Shown: positions 43,150-56,129 of the stretch, piece by piece
Position numbering within the stretch: the first letter of the stretch is position 1
Layout: each line of letters begins with the position of its first letter
Assembly: GCA_014607495.2 (NCBI GenBank)
Contig: CP053157.1
Coordinates: 5,456,001-5,520,000, forward strand
From: Carposina sasakii
Taxonomy: Eukaryota > Arthropoda > Insecta > Lepidoptera > Carposinidae
Length of the DNA stretch: 64,000 bases
Direction: 5' to 3'
Position numbers and translations under genes: made by a program
The notes under the pieces: generated by a model
Seen by the model: only the letters and a program-made list of their open reading frames with translations
The model's database searches: none
Told to the model about the DNA's origin: nothing

Positions 43150-44760
43150 TGCTGGAGAGGTACTCAATGCTCTGCGTACTCTGGACGTGAATAAGGCCAG
43201 TGGGCCTGATGGTATTCCTGCAATTGTACTGCGTAACTGCGCACCAGAGTTGTCTCCTGTATTAACACGTCTGTACCGATTCTCACTGGAGACTGGACAA
43301 GTACCTAAGTCTTGAAAGCTTGCTAACGTACAGCCCGTGCCTAAGAAGGGTAGTTGTGCCGACCCTACTAATTATAGACCTACTCGTATCTCGGTCACTT
43401 CCATACTCTGCAAGATTATGAAGCGTGTACTGAATGCTCGCCTTTTGGCATATCTTGAAGACAATGACCTATTCAGCGACAGGCAATACGGTTTTCGGCG
43501 TGGTCGTTCAACTGGTGATCTTCTTGCATATGCCAACCATATTTGGAGCGAAGCAATTGAGAAGCACGGGGAAGCCATTGCTGTCTCACTCGATATCTCC
43601 AAGGCATTTGATAGGGTGATAGCACGATGGCCTTTTAAGCAAGCTCCCATCGTATGGTATCTCTGATAATCTTTGCATCTGGATTGCTGACTTTTTAAGG
43701 AAGCGCTCAATACGTGTGGTCCTTGACAGTCATTTGTCTGATCAAATCACTATTGACGTTGGAGTTCCGCAAGGGTCAGTACTGTCTGCAACCCTTTTCC
43801 TATTACATATAATCGACCTGCTTGTGCCTGGTTCCTTTGGGTATGCAGATGACACCACTGTTGCAGATAGATACTTTTCGGGTGCGAGGGCTACCAGAGA
43901 TCAAGTCCAGTCTTGTCGAGAGTCAATGATTGAGAGAGTTGATTTGGCACTACAGACAGTCTCCGACTGGGGCGAAGCCAATTTACTCGTAATACCTCTA
44001 AAACGCAGGCGTGTATATTTACCGCAAAACGGAGTAAGTTCGACCTGACTCCGACTTTCCAGGGTGTGTCCTTGGCAACGACTGACCATCTTCAATTCTT
44101 AGACCTGGACATATCAGCAACGTTGAATTTTGGCAAGTACATCGACTCCATAGCAAAAATCTCAGCTAAAAAACTAGGCGTCCTATCCAAGGTTAGGCGG
44201 TATTTTACTCCACGGCAACTATTGGCGCTATATAAAGCGCAAGTTCACCCTTGTATGGAGTACTGCTGTCACCTTTAGGATGGATCAGCTAAATATCAGC
44301 TAGCCGCACTGGACTCGGTGGAAAAACGGGCAATAAAACTTATTGCAGATGAAACCGTAGCAAATTCGAAACTCCAGGACCTGACCCACCGCCGTAAAAT
44401 TTCTGGTTTGTCAGTGTTTTACAGGATACTCTTTGGAGAGTGTGCGTGGGAACTTCACAATACAGTACCACCAGCCCCTTTTCACCATCGGGATACTAGA
44501 CGCAGACTAGCGTATCACCCTTATGTTGTTGATATCCCACCCATCCGCACCAAACGTTATGCTAACTCGTTTGTAATGCGAACGGCTAAGGAGTGGAATG
44601 CACTTCCTGCCGACGTATTTCCCGAGCACTACAACATTGGTCTCTTCAAAGCTAGAGTGAATAGGTACTTTCTAGGCAAACATGTACCACCCTAGGCCGC
44701 ATCTTGCTTAACATCAGGCACGATGGCGGTCAAATGTTTGCCTAGCTAATTGTAAAAAAA
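43150..44760 (+). mobile_element. Dead CR1-like LINE, reverse transcriptase domain
   Basis: Pol fragments in three pieces: LDVNKASGPDGIPAIVLRNC, NYRPTRISVTSILCKIMKRV and QYGFRRGRSTGDLLAYANHI (frame of 43337); LSATLFLLHIIDLL and FGYADDTT, the catalytic box at about 43845 (frame of 43716); RYFTPRQLLALYKAQVHPCM, AKEWNALPADVFPE, FLGKHVPP then stop at 44695. Lesions: TGA at 43313-43315 where Trp is expected (VPKSW), frame changes near 43640 and 44050, and TAG near 44276 for another Trp. It is 5'-truncated (no endonuclease) with a short A-rich end near 44755. CR1/jockey superfamily; exact clade uncertain. Confidence 0.88.
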
Positions 44761-45239
44761 AAGTCTGGACCCACCTAGTATGACTCAGTGCCTAAGGCAA
44801 ACCCTTAAATTGTTTTCTTACATATTTGCATTTGCAATGTTTTCTCTGACGCAGGCTTTGTTAGCCATATGAATTTGCAGGGCAAGATATAGGTAGTATA
44901 TATGTAAATTTTCATGTTCAGATACCTTTATAATTTTGTATTTTTGCTTTACCTAATGGGACTCCAGGTACCACGGTAGGTACTAATTCTTTATGTTCTA
45001 AGATATTTAGATATTAAAAACTTAGCCATGTCTTCCTACGCATACCTTACTTACATACAATTTATATTTCACTCTCGTCGTTAGTGTTTTTATAATAACT
45101 GCTAATGTTGTGGTTGAAATTTCCTGTCCAACACGGCAGTAATCATAAAATGTTTGATACAAAAGTTAATTACCATTTGCGTCATTCCACTAACCTCAGT
45201 TGAGTTATACTTTAGTCAATACCTCCTCTTTCTTTACAG

Positions 45240-45331
45240 AAAGTGCTGATGACCTTTTTAGCGCGCGACACGAGCCAAACAGGTTTTACGTGCGAAGTAT
45301 CCAAATTAAACTCGAATATTTATAACAAACG
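45240..45331 (+). CDS. Possible internal exon, weak
   Basis: A good acceptor (cctctttctttacag) and donor (AAACG/gtatgt) bound 92 nt, open in phase 0 as KVLMTFLARDTSQTGFTCEV, SKLNSNIYNKR. This phase fits the ends of the 41188 and 41652 exons. The peptide matches no family I know and the frame may be open by chance. Confidence 0.2.
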
Positions 45332-46934
45332 GTATGTTTTTCGCGTTCCATCTTGAAATTGTGCAAATTGTGATCTAGGCTAATGCCATTGCAGTGGAGA
45401 CCTATGACATTTGTCGCTCGCAAGTCGCAGCTTGAAGACGTTATGTAAGCCCATTTAGCAATTTGCCAATTAGTCTCGTTTCCGAAAAACGCTACAATTT
45501 AGTTCGCAGCGGTATCGAATGACCTTTTTCAACCTAGTCTTGCGTCACCAGATTCTAAAGAGGTTTATTACGAGTACCAGTTGCGTGACACGATAACGTG
45601 CCTCACACATTGTCACACCTTTGCAAATTTTCTCGTGGTTTAGTGATCTACTTAATAGGTACTAGTCAGCATACTCGTAATTAGATTAGGCCTATGACGC
45701 TATTTTAATACCAGACATTGCGGCGGCGGCAGTGATTTACGAATTGGACGTAATGAAAACAAGCAATCCAATGTCCTTTTCCGGGGCACTAAAAATCCAA
45801 TCTTGTTAACGGTAACTATGAAACTTTGTACTGGGAATCGCTGTAATTTGTTTCAGAATCGGGGCAGCCAGTACTATTTACGGACGTGCAGATAAAGCTG
45901 TACTATTTCGATGCTGTCGTTAGAAGCGCTTAGTAGCATTATTGTGAGACGGTAGAGCCCAGTAGAGGGGATGCCTTGACCTTGCCGGGGAGGTGGGGGG
46001 CTCGCGAACTGCATGCACGGTCACTGACTTGTAAGACCAGTTCTGCTTGTATAGGAATCACAACGTGCTTAGTATAGGACTGCTCGTCTTGTCCTTAAAG
46101 TTGGTTTTATGTGTTAAGATTAGATTGAATTGACGAGATATTTTCGTGAATAAACGAAGGATTTAACAGTCATACATATAATACAAGTTTTCTCCTCGTA
46201 TACGCGAAATTTGGAATGTTGTAGTAGTAGATCCTCCACTTTTTTATGTAATGCTCTACTTGAAATTCTTGATTTCTTTAGATGTTTTCTAAGTGATTTC
46301 TCTAAAGGGAACTGCTGCAGAAAGCTGTGTAGACGAACTGGTTTAGGTTAAATAAAATGCAATCGAGCTTCCATGCGCCACGTTCCAAGAAAAACGCGTG
46401 CTGTGTTCACTAGGGAATATAACGATGAGAAATTATACAAACATTTTTACAACAATGAGGTTAATTTTTAGTGCGGATATGGGAGGGTCTGAAATAGTAA
46501 AATATTACTCATGCAATACACTTTCCTCAAGGAAGATTCCTGTTACTTAATGTTGGGCTGTGAATTGATTTTAAAACAGACATTCATCATCATGCAAGAG
46601 AGATGATTAAATTTTAAGATCACCCAGATTATGTACGGACCAAAAAAGGGGTCGTAGTTTGTTTTTCTGGATAGGGAATATTTTTAAAGCACACGGTTGG
46701 AAGGGATCGACTGATGCGTAACTAATGCAATGCAAGCCACTTGAATTGCGTTTTTAGATGGGCGTGAGGCGGTCTGCATCGCATTTGTGTTACTCCCATG
46801 GGGGAGGACGTGCTAATGCCCTTTGAAACGATGCTAAAGACATAATTGCCCTTTCACGGAGACCGCCAACAGCAACTTTGTTTAGAGCGAGCCAATAATT
46901 TATTATCCTCTTTCATTCCCATTTTGCAAACGTT
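45332..46934. other. Probable intron, nothing recognised
   Basis: No repeats with clear ends and no conserved frame were seen. The stretch 45955-46020 is unusually GC-rich (GGGGAGGTGGGGGGCTCGCG) but holds no frame. Confidence 0.4.
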
Positions 46935-47012
46935 CAATGTAGATCTTAAGGGGCAACTTGAAGCAGGTATTAAGGACTACCTGCTTCAAGTTGCCCCTTA
47001 AAATCTACATTG
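46935..47012. repeat. Near-perfect 35-bp hairpin, 8-nt loop
   Basis: CAATGTAGATCTTAAGGGGC, AACTTGAAGCAGGTA at 46935-46969 pairs with 46978-47012 at 34 of 35 positions around the loop TTAAGGAC. Pairing stops abruptly outside. Total length is 78 nt. It could be a tiny fold-back element, a hairpin-RNA or miRNA-like precursor, or an inverted-duplication artefact. Confidence 0.9.
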
Positions 47013-48875
47013 GTTCTCAGCGTTTTTCTCGTTATATTTACTTACAATCTTTTTAGATTTCTAATTTTGTCTCTCGTTTTAAATAACACCCTCCGCGCAA
47101 GAGCAACGGAATCTGTTTTAAATATTAATGGATCGTCACATGTCAACGGCATTGTCTGTTACAGCTACTGAGTGTATCTTGGTTATTTCTGTTTGAGCCA
47201 TATATGTCATATTAATGTCTTATTTTATTTCGACATGACCTTGACTTATCTTTTTGTGTTCGATAGTTTTGTATTATTTTGGTATATTCTTGCGTTCATC
47301 TATTGTGTTCTTTTGTTCATGTTATTTATTATTGTTGATGCTACGAGTAACATAGACGATTGTTGAACAGTGACATTAACTGCAATTGCCAAAGTAAATT
47401 TAACTATTCACAAAAAATCGGTCTAGCCATATTTGCGTGTGTCTTACTAGATAGTCAACGAACAAAATTTGGTTCTTAGAATCCTAAATATAAAAAGATA
47501 ACAATAGCCATAAATCTGGATGCAATAACTTATCGCAGTTGAACTTCACGGTCAGGGTCGGGGAATGGTTAACCAACATGTGCGCCATATGGCTTCCTTA
47601 TCACTCCACTTGAAAGAGAACATGAAAATATACGTCGCCTTTACTATTTCACTTTCAAGATGCACTTTATGCTCCATTAATTTTTTTCTTAAATAACGAT
47701 CCATGCATATTAAGTACAAATTAGTTCACAAGTATAGGAAATAACATTTAATACAAAGTGTGCAATTTGTCTTTTGCAGTTCTGTTATTGTCACACAATT
47801 TACAAATAAATATTGTGAGTAGTTTTATTTAACTATACTTCTAGATTCACAAAGCCTTAGTCATTGTTGTGTACTTTATTTCAACAATATTTTACTTCGG
47901 TAACGTGCAATCTTTTGGGAACTCTGCCAAACCAAACCTAAAAGAATAAATAAACTTACATTAACTTATGTATACTAAAACATATAAGTAAGTACATTTA
48001 CTGAGTTAACTTTATTATTTTACATATTGGTGCTGCTTGGTGACATAACTAACTAGCTCTATACATATTTACCCCCTTTTCTACGGAACGCAAACGCACT
48101 TATTAAACTGAATTATCTAAAATTACTTACATAAGGTGCCTCACATTATGCGGTCCATAAAAATATAGGGTAGGATTCATCTACTGACATTACTCCAAAT
48201 TGGACGATCATCATACGATCATTATGCAGTGCTACCTACATTTGTTATGTTCTTTAATACAGGTCTGCGATACACGTAATTGTCGTCGGGGTTAAATGGA
48301 AAATTATAGTTGCATAAATAGCCGTCAGCTTCTCACAGCGGCCTTCGTGAGAATTTTGTACAATTGCATTATCAGCTTCAAACGTTTCAGCGTCTGTAAT
48401 GTTTTATAGTTTATCTATTGTCATATTGTTCATTGGCTTATTTCCGAAGCAAATGGAATATCTATATGCTCGATCGGAACCGCTTTGGATGGACTTTTTG
48501 AATTTTGTACACATACATACATACCTATTCGCACCGTACCGCTCCCATATGAAATTTTTTATTGGTTTGCCGGCGGTTTTATTCGTTTTTGCTTCAACTG
48601 TTTAACCCCTTCATAACCCCTTGAGCTTTATCGGAATGTCGATGGACGGAGTTCTTGTTTTATTTGCAGGAAGTTGTGTCGAGTGCCCTAATTGAAGTGA
48701 ATTGTGCGGACCATTCAATTTCGCATGATTCAAGTTCTTGTTGTCTCAACATTGATATCATGCGTCATGTTTTCTAGTGAATTGAACTATTCTTTCAGTC
48801 GTTTAGAGTACGTAGCAAAAGGAGATCCGACATCTCTACCTCCGGGAATGAGGCATGATTTTTTGTATGTATGTA
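47013..48875. other. Probable intron, nothing recognised
   Basis: AT-rich. Short open frames (for example 47172-47366) are Phe/Leu/Tyr-rich with no family resemblance, as expected from T-rich DNA. Confidence 0.5.
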
Positions 48876-49850
48876 TTTTTACCTGACTGCGCGACGCAAA
48901 GGAGTGGTACCTAATGTATTTAACAGCCTATGTATGTAAGTATGTATCTATGTTTGTATGTTCCTTTGAAGCACTATACAGACCAAACGACTCGGCCGAT
49001 TTTTATGATTCTTACACGTCAATCAATATTTCCGACTGACCGTTTAAGACATTGGTTCCCAAAGTGGTCCAGGTGGACCCCCAGGGGTCTACAGGAGACT
49101 CGACGGGGGTCTACGTTGGCGTGAAAAAATTGAGGTTCACAATTAATTTGTATGTGATGTAGGCCTGTAGGGGGTCCACCAGAACCAGTAAACTTTTGAA
49201 AGGGGTCTACGAGAAATAAAAGTTTGGGAACCTCTGGTTTAGGATATATATCGATTTAAAGTTGCGTAACAAGCATTCTGGCATATAAGTTTTTAGACAG
49301 CAGCAAGACGAAAACTTCTTACTGCCAAGCATGTCGAGCATGTTTCTTGAAGGCTACCTATTAGTAGTTATATTAACTAAAAAGTATAAAATAAAAAAAT
49401 TAAAAATTAAAAAATCCAAAAACCCGACTGCGTAAAAAAGAACCAAATTATGTAAAAATAAAAACACTGAAAAGATGAAAACAAGCACTTAGATGTCCGG
49501 TGGTCTAGAATTCTATAATTTTATTATGGAATGAATACTATTGAAGAAAATAAAATATTTTCTAATGATCACTAGAACATGTAACATAACAACTGAACAG
49601 TCGGGATCCATTATCCGATAGCCAAGCTAATATTTCAATGGATCCTGGCTGTTCAGAATCATTAGAAATTACCTCCATGATTAGAATTTTTTTATTTTCT
49701 TCAATAGTATTCATTCCATAATAATATTATAGAATTCTAGACCACCGAACATCTTAGTGCTTGTTTTCATCTTTTCATTTAAAAAAAATATTAATGTAAT
49801 AATATTTGGTTCTTTAGTTTGGTTCTTTTTTTCGCAGTCAGGTTTTTGGA
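48876..49850 (+). mobile_element. Composite fold-back element, copy 3
   Basis: It starts TTTTTACCTGACTGCGCGAC, then GCAAAGGAGTGG and continues as in copy 1, interrupted by a hAT-type MITE at 49052-49236. The terminal hairpin spans about 49482-49765 (CAAGCACTTAGATGTCCGGT against ACATCTTAGTGCTTG, with GGATCCATTATCCGATAG at the centre). It ends near TTCGCAGTCAGGTTTTTGGA. Confidence 0.8.
49052..49236. mobile_element. 185-bp hAT-type MITE nested in copy 3
   Basis: Termini CATTGGTTCCCAAAGTGG and AGTTTGGGAACCTCTG are inverted. The flanks GTTTAAGA (49044) and GTTTAGGA (49237) are an 8-bp target duplication with one change. Copy 1 has the empty site ACCGTTTAGGATCTATATCG near 16084. An 8-bp duplication and GGTTCCCAA ends are hAT hallmarks. 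Confidence 0.88.
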
Positions 49851-52800
49851 TTTTTTAAATTATGTTTTTTTTTATAAGTGTACTGTAATTTTTTATTTAT
49901 TTAGGAAATAGTTTGTTAGTAATATTTTCAAACATAATAATAATATTTGGCTAATTAAGGAATGAACAGTGATCGTAAACAATAGTTACTAAATAGGCGT
50001 TGCTAATGTCAAACATTATGTCTGTCTGTACTTAGCGTTGCAATTACGATTATTCAGTGAACAGCCGAACCATAGTATAATGTCTGACTGAAAGCTCTTG
50101 TTGAATTTTGGCGTAGTTCCAGATACAAAATCAGTCTCAATTCACACTGAGAATGGTCGCGAGACTGCTGCGGGGAGTCAAAATGTTTAAAAAAATAGGG
50201 AAAATGGAATCATAATAAAATCTTTAGATAAAACATCCTATGTAATAAGTCTCAAACTAGCCATAGGTATTAAAATAAAAACTGAAACAATACTGACGTA
50301 TAAACGATACTATTTGTTAAAGATTGTATGAGCTAAGCCTGGATTTAGATTTATATTTGCGTGTCCATTGTTCTGTTTCTTCCTTAGCCATTACACGAAT
50401 ATAATTGCAATTTCAATTTAGTAGTCAGGACTCAGGAGAACTTTCTCCGATTGTAATTTACCTATTTATTTATACCAAAATCGTTATTTAAAACTGCAGC
50501 ATTTCAAAATTCTTGGCTTAAAAACACGAATCTGTCGCAGATTGCAGGCATTTACTGAACCAAAGTTCTCGTGCGGCCGCAAACTCTGGTCCGGAAATAT
50601 GAACCTATTGTACCTCGCCTTTTGTATCTTTCGCATTGATGGACTCGGTTCGGGTTTTTGTTGGCTTTGTAATCATGTGCATTCTAGTTTTTAAAATATT
50701 TTTTTGTGTTTCTGTTTGAGACTTTCAGTTGTTTTTAGTTTACTTTGTTTTACCTGTTTTTAGTTTTGAAATAGCGCAGTTCTAGCATCGATCTCCATAA
50801 AAGTTTGCTATTTGCTATGTATGACTCATTTATGATCTGTGTTCTTGAATTTACGCTCCGTGAAATACAGAATAACGTATCTTGCTTACAACTTACTTTT
50901 TTACTTAAATTTATTTAGTTATCTTAAATTTGTTTAACAAGGCATTCCTATATTACAATAGCTCTTAATAAAACCAACGTATGTTAAAACATACTACCTG
51001 ACAGTAGGTAGGTACAGTACATATTAGATATGTAAATATTGGAAGATCAAATCCGCAATCCGCGTGGATTCAATTTCCGATTTGTTATTGGATATGCTAT
51101 CCTCTTGAACATTTTGTTAGCTTTTACTAGTTTGTTACTGGGTTTTATAAATATTATTTTTTCGATAGTAACACCCGCAACAGATAAACTGGGAATTTTA
51201 TGACTAACCGGACAATGTATTTATTCCTGTTTGAATTAGACCTACTTATATTTGTATGATAGTCATAATATTTAAACAAATATTTTATGTTATTACTGGT
51301 CCTCACTGCACATTTGATATTGATTTTTATCATTTAAAGTTTATTACTTTACTAATGTTATTTTTCTATCTTTTCAGGTAAGAAATAAGGTGTTGGTGTG
51401 TCTCTTTTCTGGTAACTGACAGGTGCATTTTTTTTGTTTGGTTTTACAATCAAATATTGCGAAGTCAGTAAAGCCCATTCCGTTCGGAGCCAGACCTTGC
51501 TTTGATGTATAGCCTACTTAGAAAATATAAAATGTAGTTTTGTGTTTCGATCAACCAGTAAAAAGAAAGTTTTATTCAATAGCAGCGAATATTTAACATT
51601 ATTGTACAGCGCGGATGCGTGGGTCAAGAATGTGTTGGACGGCCGAGGTCAGTGAGTGGTGTCATATGCACTTCATCACATCATCTAATTTGCATTTCTT
51701 GTCGTGTTATGCATTAATATGCATATCTTAAAGTATTTAATTATAGAAATAGGTAGATTGATGTTACCTATAGATATAGGTAAGTAGCACGGTATTTTTA
51801 TGACACCAGTAAAATTACCTACTTGGTGCTTGAATGTTATGCCATGTCTGTTTTTGCGAATGAATCTGATACGAGTAGGTACTATACATTTGCGACCGAG
51901 AGCTTATACATATTATTCATTATCGTCTTGGCCAAGAAGAGTCAAATATGTAAGTCTTACAATAGAGAGTAAGCGATGAACTTCTTGACCGAGGTAATAG
52001 GCTGTGGTAATAGGCAAGTGAGCATTGCCATCTTCAATTAACCCTACTAGTCCTGCCTAATAGTATGACGGCGGCAGATGATCATGGTTACCAGAGTTAC
52101 CAAAGTATTCCAATCCAAGACTTACACAATGAATGTCATTCGTACTCTCCTCATTTCACGATCTCCAGAACCCGATGTTCCCTCAGGGAAAATCAAGAGG
52201 GATACATTCTCATATAATTGCCAATTAGGTCCAGAGTTCACTACATGCGTTAGTATTACTCAGTCAATGCACGATAGGGTCATCGAAGCAATCTATTCGA
52301 TTAAAACTGCGGTTCCATTTGCAACTTTCGTACGTTGCGATAAGGCGAAACGTTCCGCGAAATGGTTTGTATAATCAAGTGACTCACTGCAAAGACAGAT
52401 TTGAATGCCATTGTGTACATTTTGCATACACAAATACCTAATTATTTGTGAAAATATGGGCGCGGGTATATGTCGCTTTTATAATGACATAGTTATTATT
52501 ATAATTTCAAGGTGTACCGCAACTTAGTAAGATCGGTCAAGTTGAGATGAAACGTAGATGAATCGGTTAATTAATATCCATTATTACGAGTACACACACA
52601 TATACCTAGACTTCAGTCATACTCGTATCATTATTATTGTAACTATTTTTAGGTAAGCAAACTTGTTCATTGTTTATTGTAACTATTTTTAGGTAAGCAA
52701 ACTTGTTCACAACATCAAACTATGTAGTTAGTATCGTACTTTGTTCAATGAAAGATGCTAACGTTCTTGATGGACTTCAAAAGATGAATGTTCATTTTCA

Positions 52801-53316
52801 TTTTATTACTCTGTTTTGCACTCTACATACTGTTGTCACACTTTGCGAGTTACTGTAGCGGTTCGTGAACTTGATTTTTACGTCGTTGTTCTCTAAAATT
52901 ATTATCCTAAATGCTACTAACTGACATAGGTAATACCCATAGAAAAGATCGTGATAATTACTTTATAAAACAACTGTGGTTAGATTTTTATTAAGGTATT
53001 TATTTATTTTATTTACCAAAATCAATCAATGCGATGATCACGAACTTAACCATGTGACAAGTAAAAAAGTCTGTGAAAAGAAAAATATATAACAAAGCAT
53101 AGAAAATCGGGGGGGACTTAACTAGCGACTGTAAAACATTAAAACTAATAGAAAAACAGAATGTAAAGTATGAAGATAGATACGCTTAATATTACATTAA
53201 GCACTGACTGATAATATTATTACAATTAAAACATATGGCTACTTTAAGTTACCTTAAGTTAATGGTAAATCGGTCTGGAGACAGAATCAATAGAATTTAA
53301 CATTTGATTACAGGCA
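49851..53316. other. Probable intron, nothing recognised apart from a local duplication
   Basis: A 40-bp direct duplication occurs at about 52637-52708 (unit containing AACTATTTTTAGGTAAGCAA, ACTTGTTCA). The open frame 52078-52374 has no family resemblance. A sequence TTTTCAGGTAAGAAATAAGG at 51374 joins acceptor and donor motifs back to back but encloses no exon. Confidence 0.5.
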
Positions 53317-53391
53317 TTTTCCAATGGTCAGATAACCTGACCTATCTTAATGGTAATCTTTCAGATAGTAGACCATTGGAAATATCGGCCC
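53317..53391. mobile_element. MITE of the AATGGTCAGATA family, copy 4
   Basis: CATTTTCCAATGGTCAGATA at the left and CAGATAGTAGACCATTGGAA, ATATCGGCCC at the right are inverted, with 14-18 bp good pairing. The clearest small copy. Confidence 0.65.
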
Positions 53392-56129
53392 TTAATTAAA
53401 TGGTAAACACGACTCATGACTGCGGTATCTTAAATGCGCCTCTCACCAACCATATCACGTCATTGTTGATAACTTTTTGAAATATTAGTATTCAGAGTAA
53501 TGCATCATACGATAACCATAAACCGCCATCTTTTCTGAACACTACACCTATAACACCGTCTAAATGTAGGTTGGCTAGAAGGGAATGCCCGAATGCTCTT
53601 GCATTCACCTTGGTTTTTACCTGCTGCAAATACAGAATTTTCCTTTGCTTCATAAGTTATGTCTTGGTAAATTGGCATTTCAGAATTGATCTGCTCGTTT
53701 CAGTGTAATTGGACATTGTTAGATCACTTCTTGAGAAGATTATGTTGTTTCTGTCGACTTGTTTGTTTAGAATGTTTTTATGCTGAGTTAACTTTTATGC
53801 AAATACCTCGTGTTTTTGCTGTTCCGAAGGTAAAGCAGGTTCTTAAATCGACGATGACGATTGTATAAGACTCATACTGTGTGGGATATACAAATAAATA
53901 GCAATCGTGAGCGATTCTTGAGCAAATTTATAATAAATACTTAACACTTGGTAAATGGGTTCAATTAATGATACATTATAATTATAAGTAAGTACCTATT
54001 TCTTCTTAATTTAATTCTGTCATAAATATATACCTAGTATTTATTTACATAGGTTTCCTACTAGACTTAACCCAGTCGCTTGGTAAATAGTTTTTCTTAC
54101 TCCCCAAGGAAACCCCTAATTTATTCAGGGATGGATTTAAAATTAGCTTTAGGGCTTTAATATAAACTAAAATTGGTTGTTATAGTACCTGGTCGCTAAG
54201 GGCCGCTTAATAATTCATTTATTTATAGTTAAAATAAACAGATGGACGGTATAAACTTGCAAGATAACAAACTTACCAGGGCGGCGAAGTTATTACACTT
54301 CAAAGTTGTGGAATAGCATGGTTTACTGGAACTACCTGATTAAGTCCCACTACTTAGTTCGCGGTCCTAGACATAAAGGAAGCATGATGAAGAGGTGGCC
54401 TGATGTCGTTTACGTACTTAAAATGATGTCGAAATATATGGGTGGCTAATGTTAGCCAGTTATTGTATTGACGGTTGTAGATGTAGGTACATCGAATAAC
54501 ACATCTCCACGTTGTCCTTACTTTACGTTCCTGAAGATGGCTGTAGAAATTATCAAAATACATAGATAATTATCCAAGCTGATTTGTTATTTAACTTTTT
54601 GAAATATTCAGTTATTACGAAATATTTTACTGCCGTAGTTTTTTCCTCTAAAAATGAACTGTGTAACAGCATTAATTTTGATGTATCATTTATTCTAACA
54701 ATGTGCAATACACAGTAATAACGTTAATAGTTTCTTTCATATTCTTGTGCATTTCGCTCTAATAACCCAGTCAGTACGTTATCATTAACCGTTTATTACG
54801 TTATGTTACTGTGCAATTTGCTGCACTCAATGCTCATTTCGCGCTTCTCAAAATCGACATGTATAGGTATGAGCGTTAGGTTATACATATTTAATAGAGC
54901 ACTACTGTTTTGTTTACTTGCAATAGCCTATGATGATTTGCTTTTATAATTTGCTTTATTATGCAGTGCTCGTTAGGGTGTGAAGCAAAATATTATATTG
55001 CAAAACATCCTTGCGATTTCAAAATATATTATCATTCTAATACTACATACTTTTGATAAACCTACGCAGGCATCCTGACTACACAGGGCGTTCGGTAAAT
55101 CGCGTACCAATTAAATTTTTAACCGACTTCCAAAAAAGAAAGGTTATGTAAGAAGTGGTTATCTCGAAGAAACGAAATTCTTCGCCACTATTTAGGAAGT
55201 ACAATTTTATCTACACCTGTGACTCAGACTAAACTATCTATGTATAAGTATTATGTATTCTCAAGAATTTATTCATCGTGTCCCGATGAATAAATTTTAT
55301 AATGATGATGTGTAAGATTCAAATTGCAACCAGCAGGTATCAAACATGTTGCAAGCAAAAACTGAAATAAAAACAGCTTACATTGAACCTTGAAAATATT
55401 TTTGCACACTTTACATGTTACTAAAGCTCCAAGGGCATTGTAAATAGTTCTAATGATGTCATAATCAAAAAACTGAATATCTGGTCATAAACCACCTTTA
55501 TTGTGTACAGTGACTGTATTTAGTTCGTGACATTTGAAGAGATTCCAATTTAAAAGTTCATTCTCGAATTGTAGACTGCAATCGCGGAGTTGGCAGACTC
55601 GGCGCCGCCTCAGAAATATCAGTCGGCCAGTAGAAAGTGCCGAAAATATACTACAGCAAGGCCTTACATATAACATATAACACAGCGAATTTGCCATAAA
55701 TGCCAAAACACGTCGCTGTTTTACTGCGAACGCAATAATTTTACATCGGCTCTAACCTAATGTACCTAAATGTTTGAATTCGTTCGTATATTTTTATTTT
55801 AAAAACAGCTGGTACCTGTTTTATAAAGTAAACTTATACCTAATATTAACTTATACGTACATTAGGTACATAATATTATTCACTACGAACCAATATCATA
55901 TCACGGGCTTTATGTGCCTCAATTGAACTTCTTAATATTTCTTGACCTCCTATGTAGTCATCGTTAATGACTTCTGTATGATTTCGCGTACGGAGTAGAC
56001 TTTCAATTAATCAATTGTACGTAACGAACTTACTGTGCAACAAGCTTTACACCTCTTCATGTTCATAAATTGAGTCTACCCTTGCTATAGCTACAATTAA
56101 GTCAACGTAATGGTTTATGTAAAGCTTCT
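53392..56129. other. Probable intron, nothing recognised
   Basis: A short repeat end TTTTTAACCGACTTCCAAAA lies at 55118-55150, the same family of termini as 7120-7138. No conserved frame. Confidence 0.5.

Noticed and set aside
43313..43315. Selenocysteine or recoded TGA in the LINE polymerase
   Set aside because: The element has further stops and frame changes; TGA in place of TGG is ordinary decay.
45240..45331. Second reading of the possible exon (SADDLFSARHEPNRFYVRS)
   Set aside because: That frame closes with TAA inside the exon and has no family match; neither frame is convincing.
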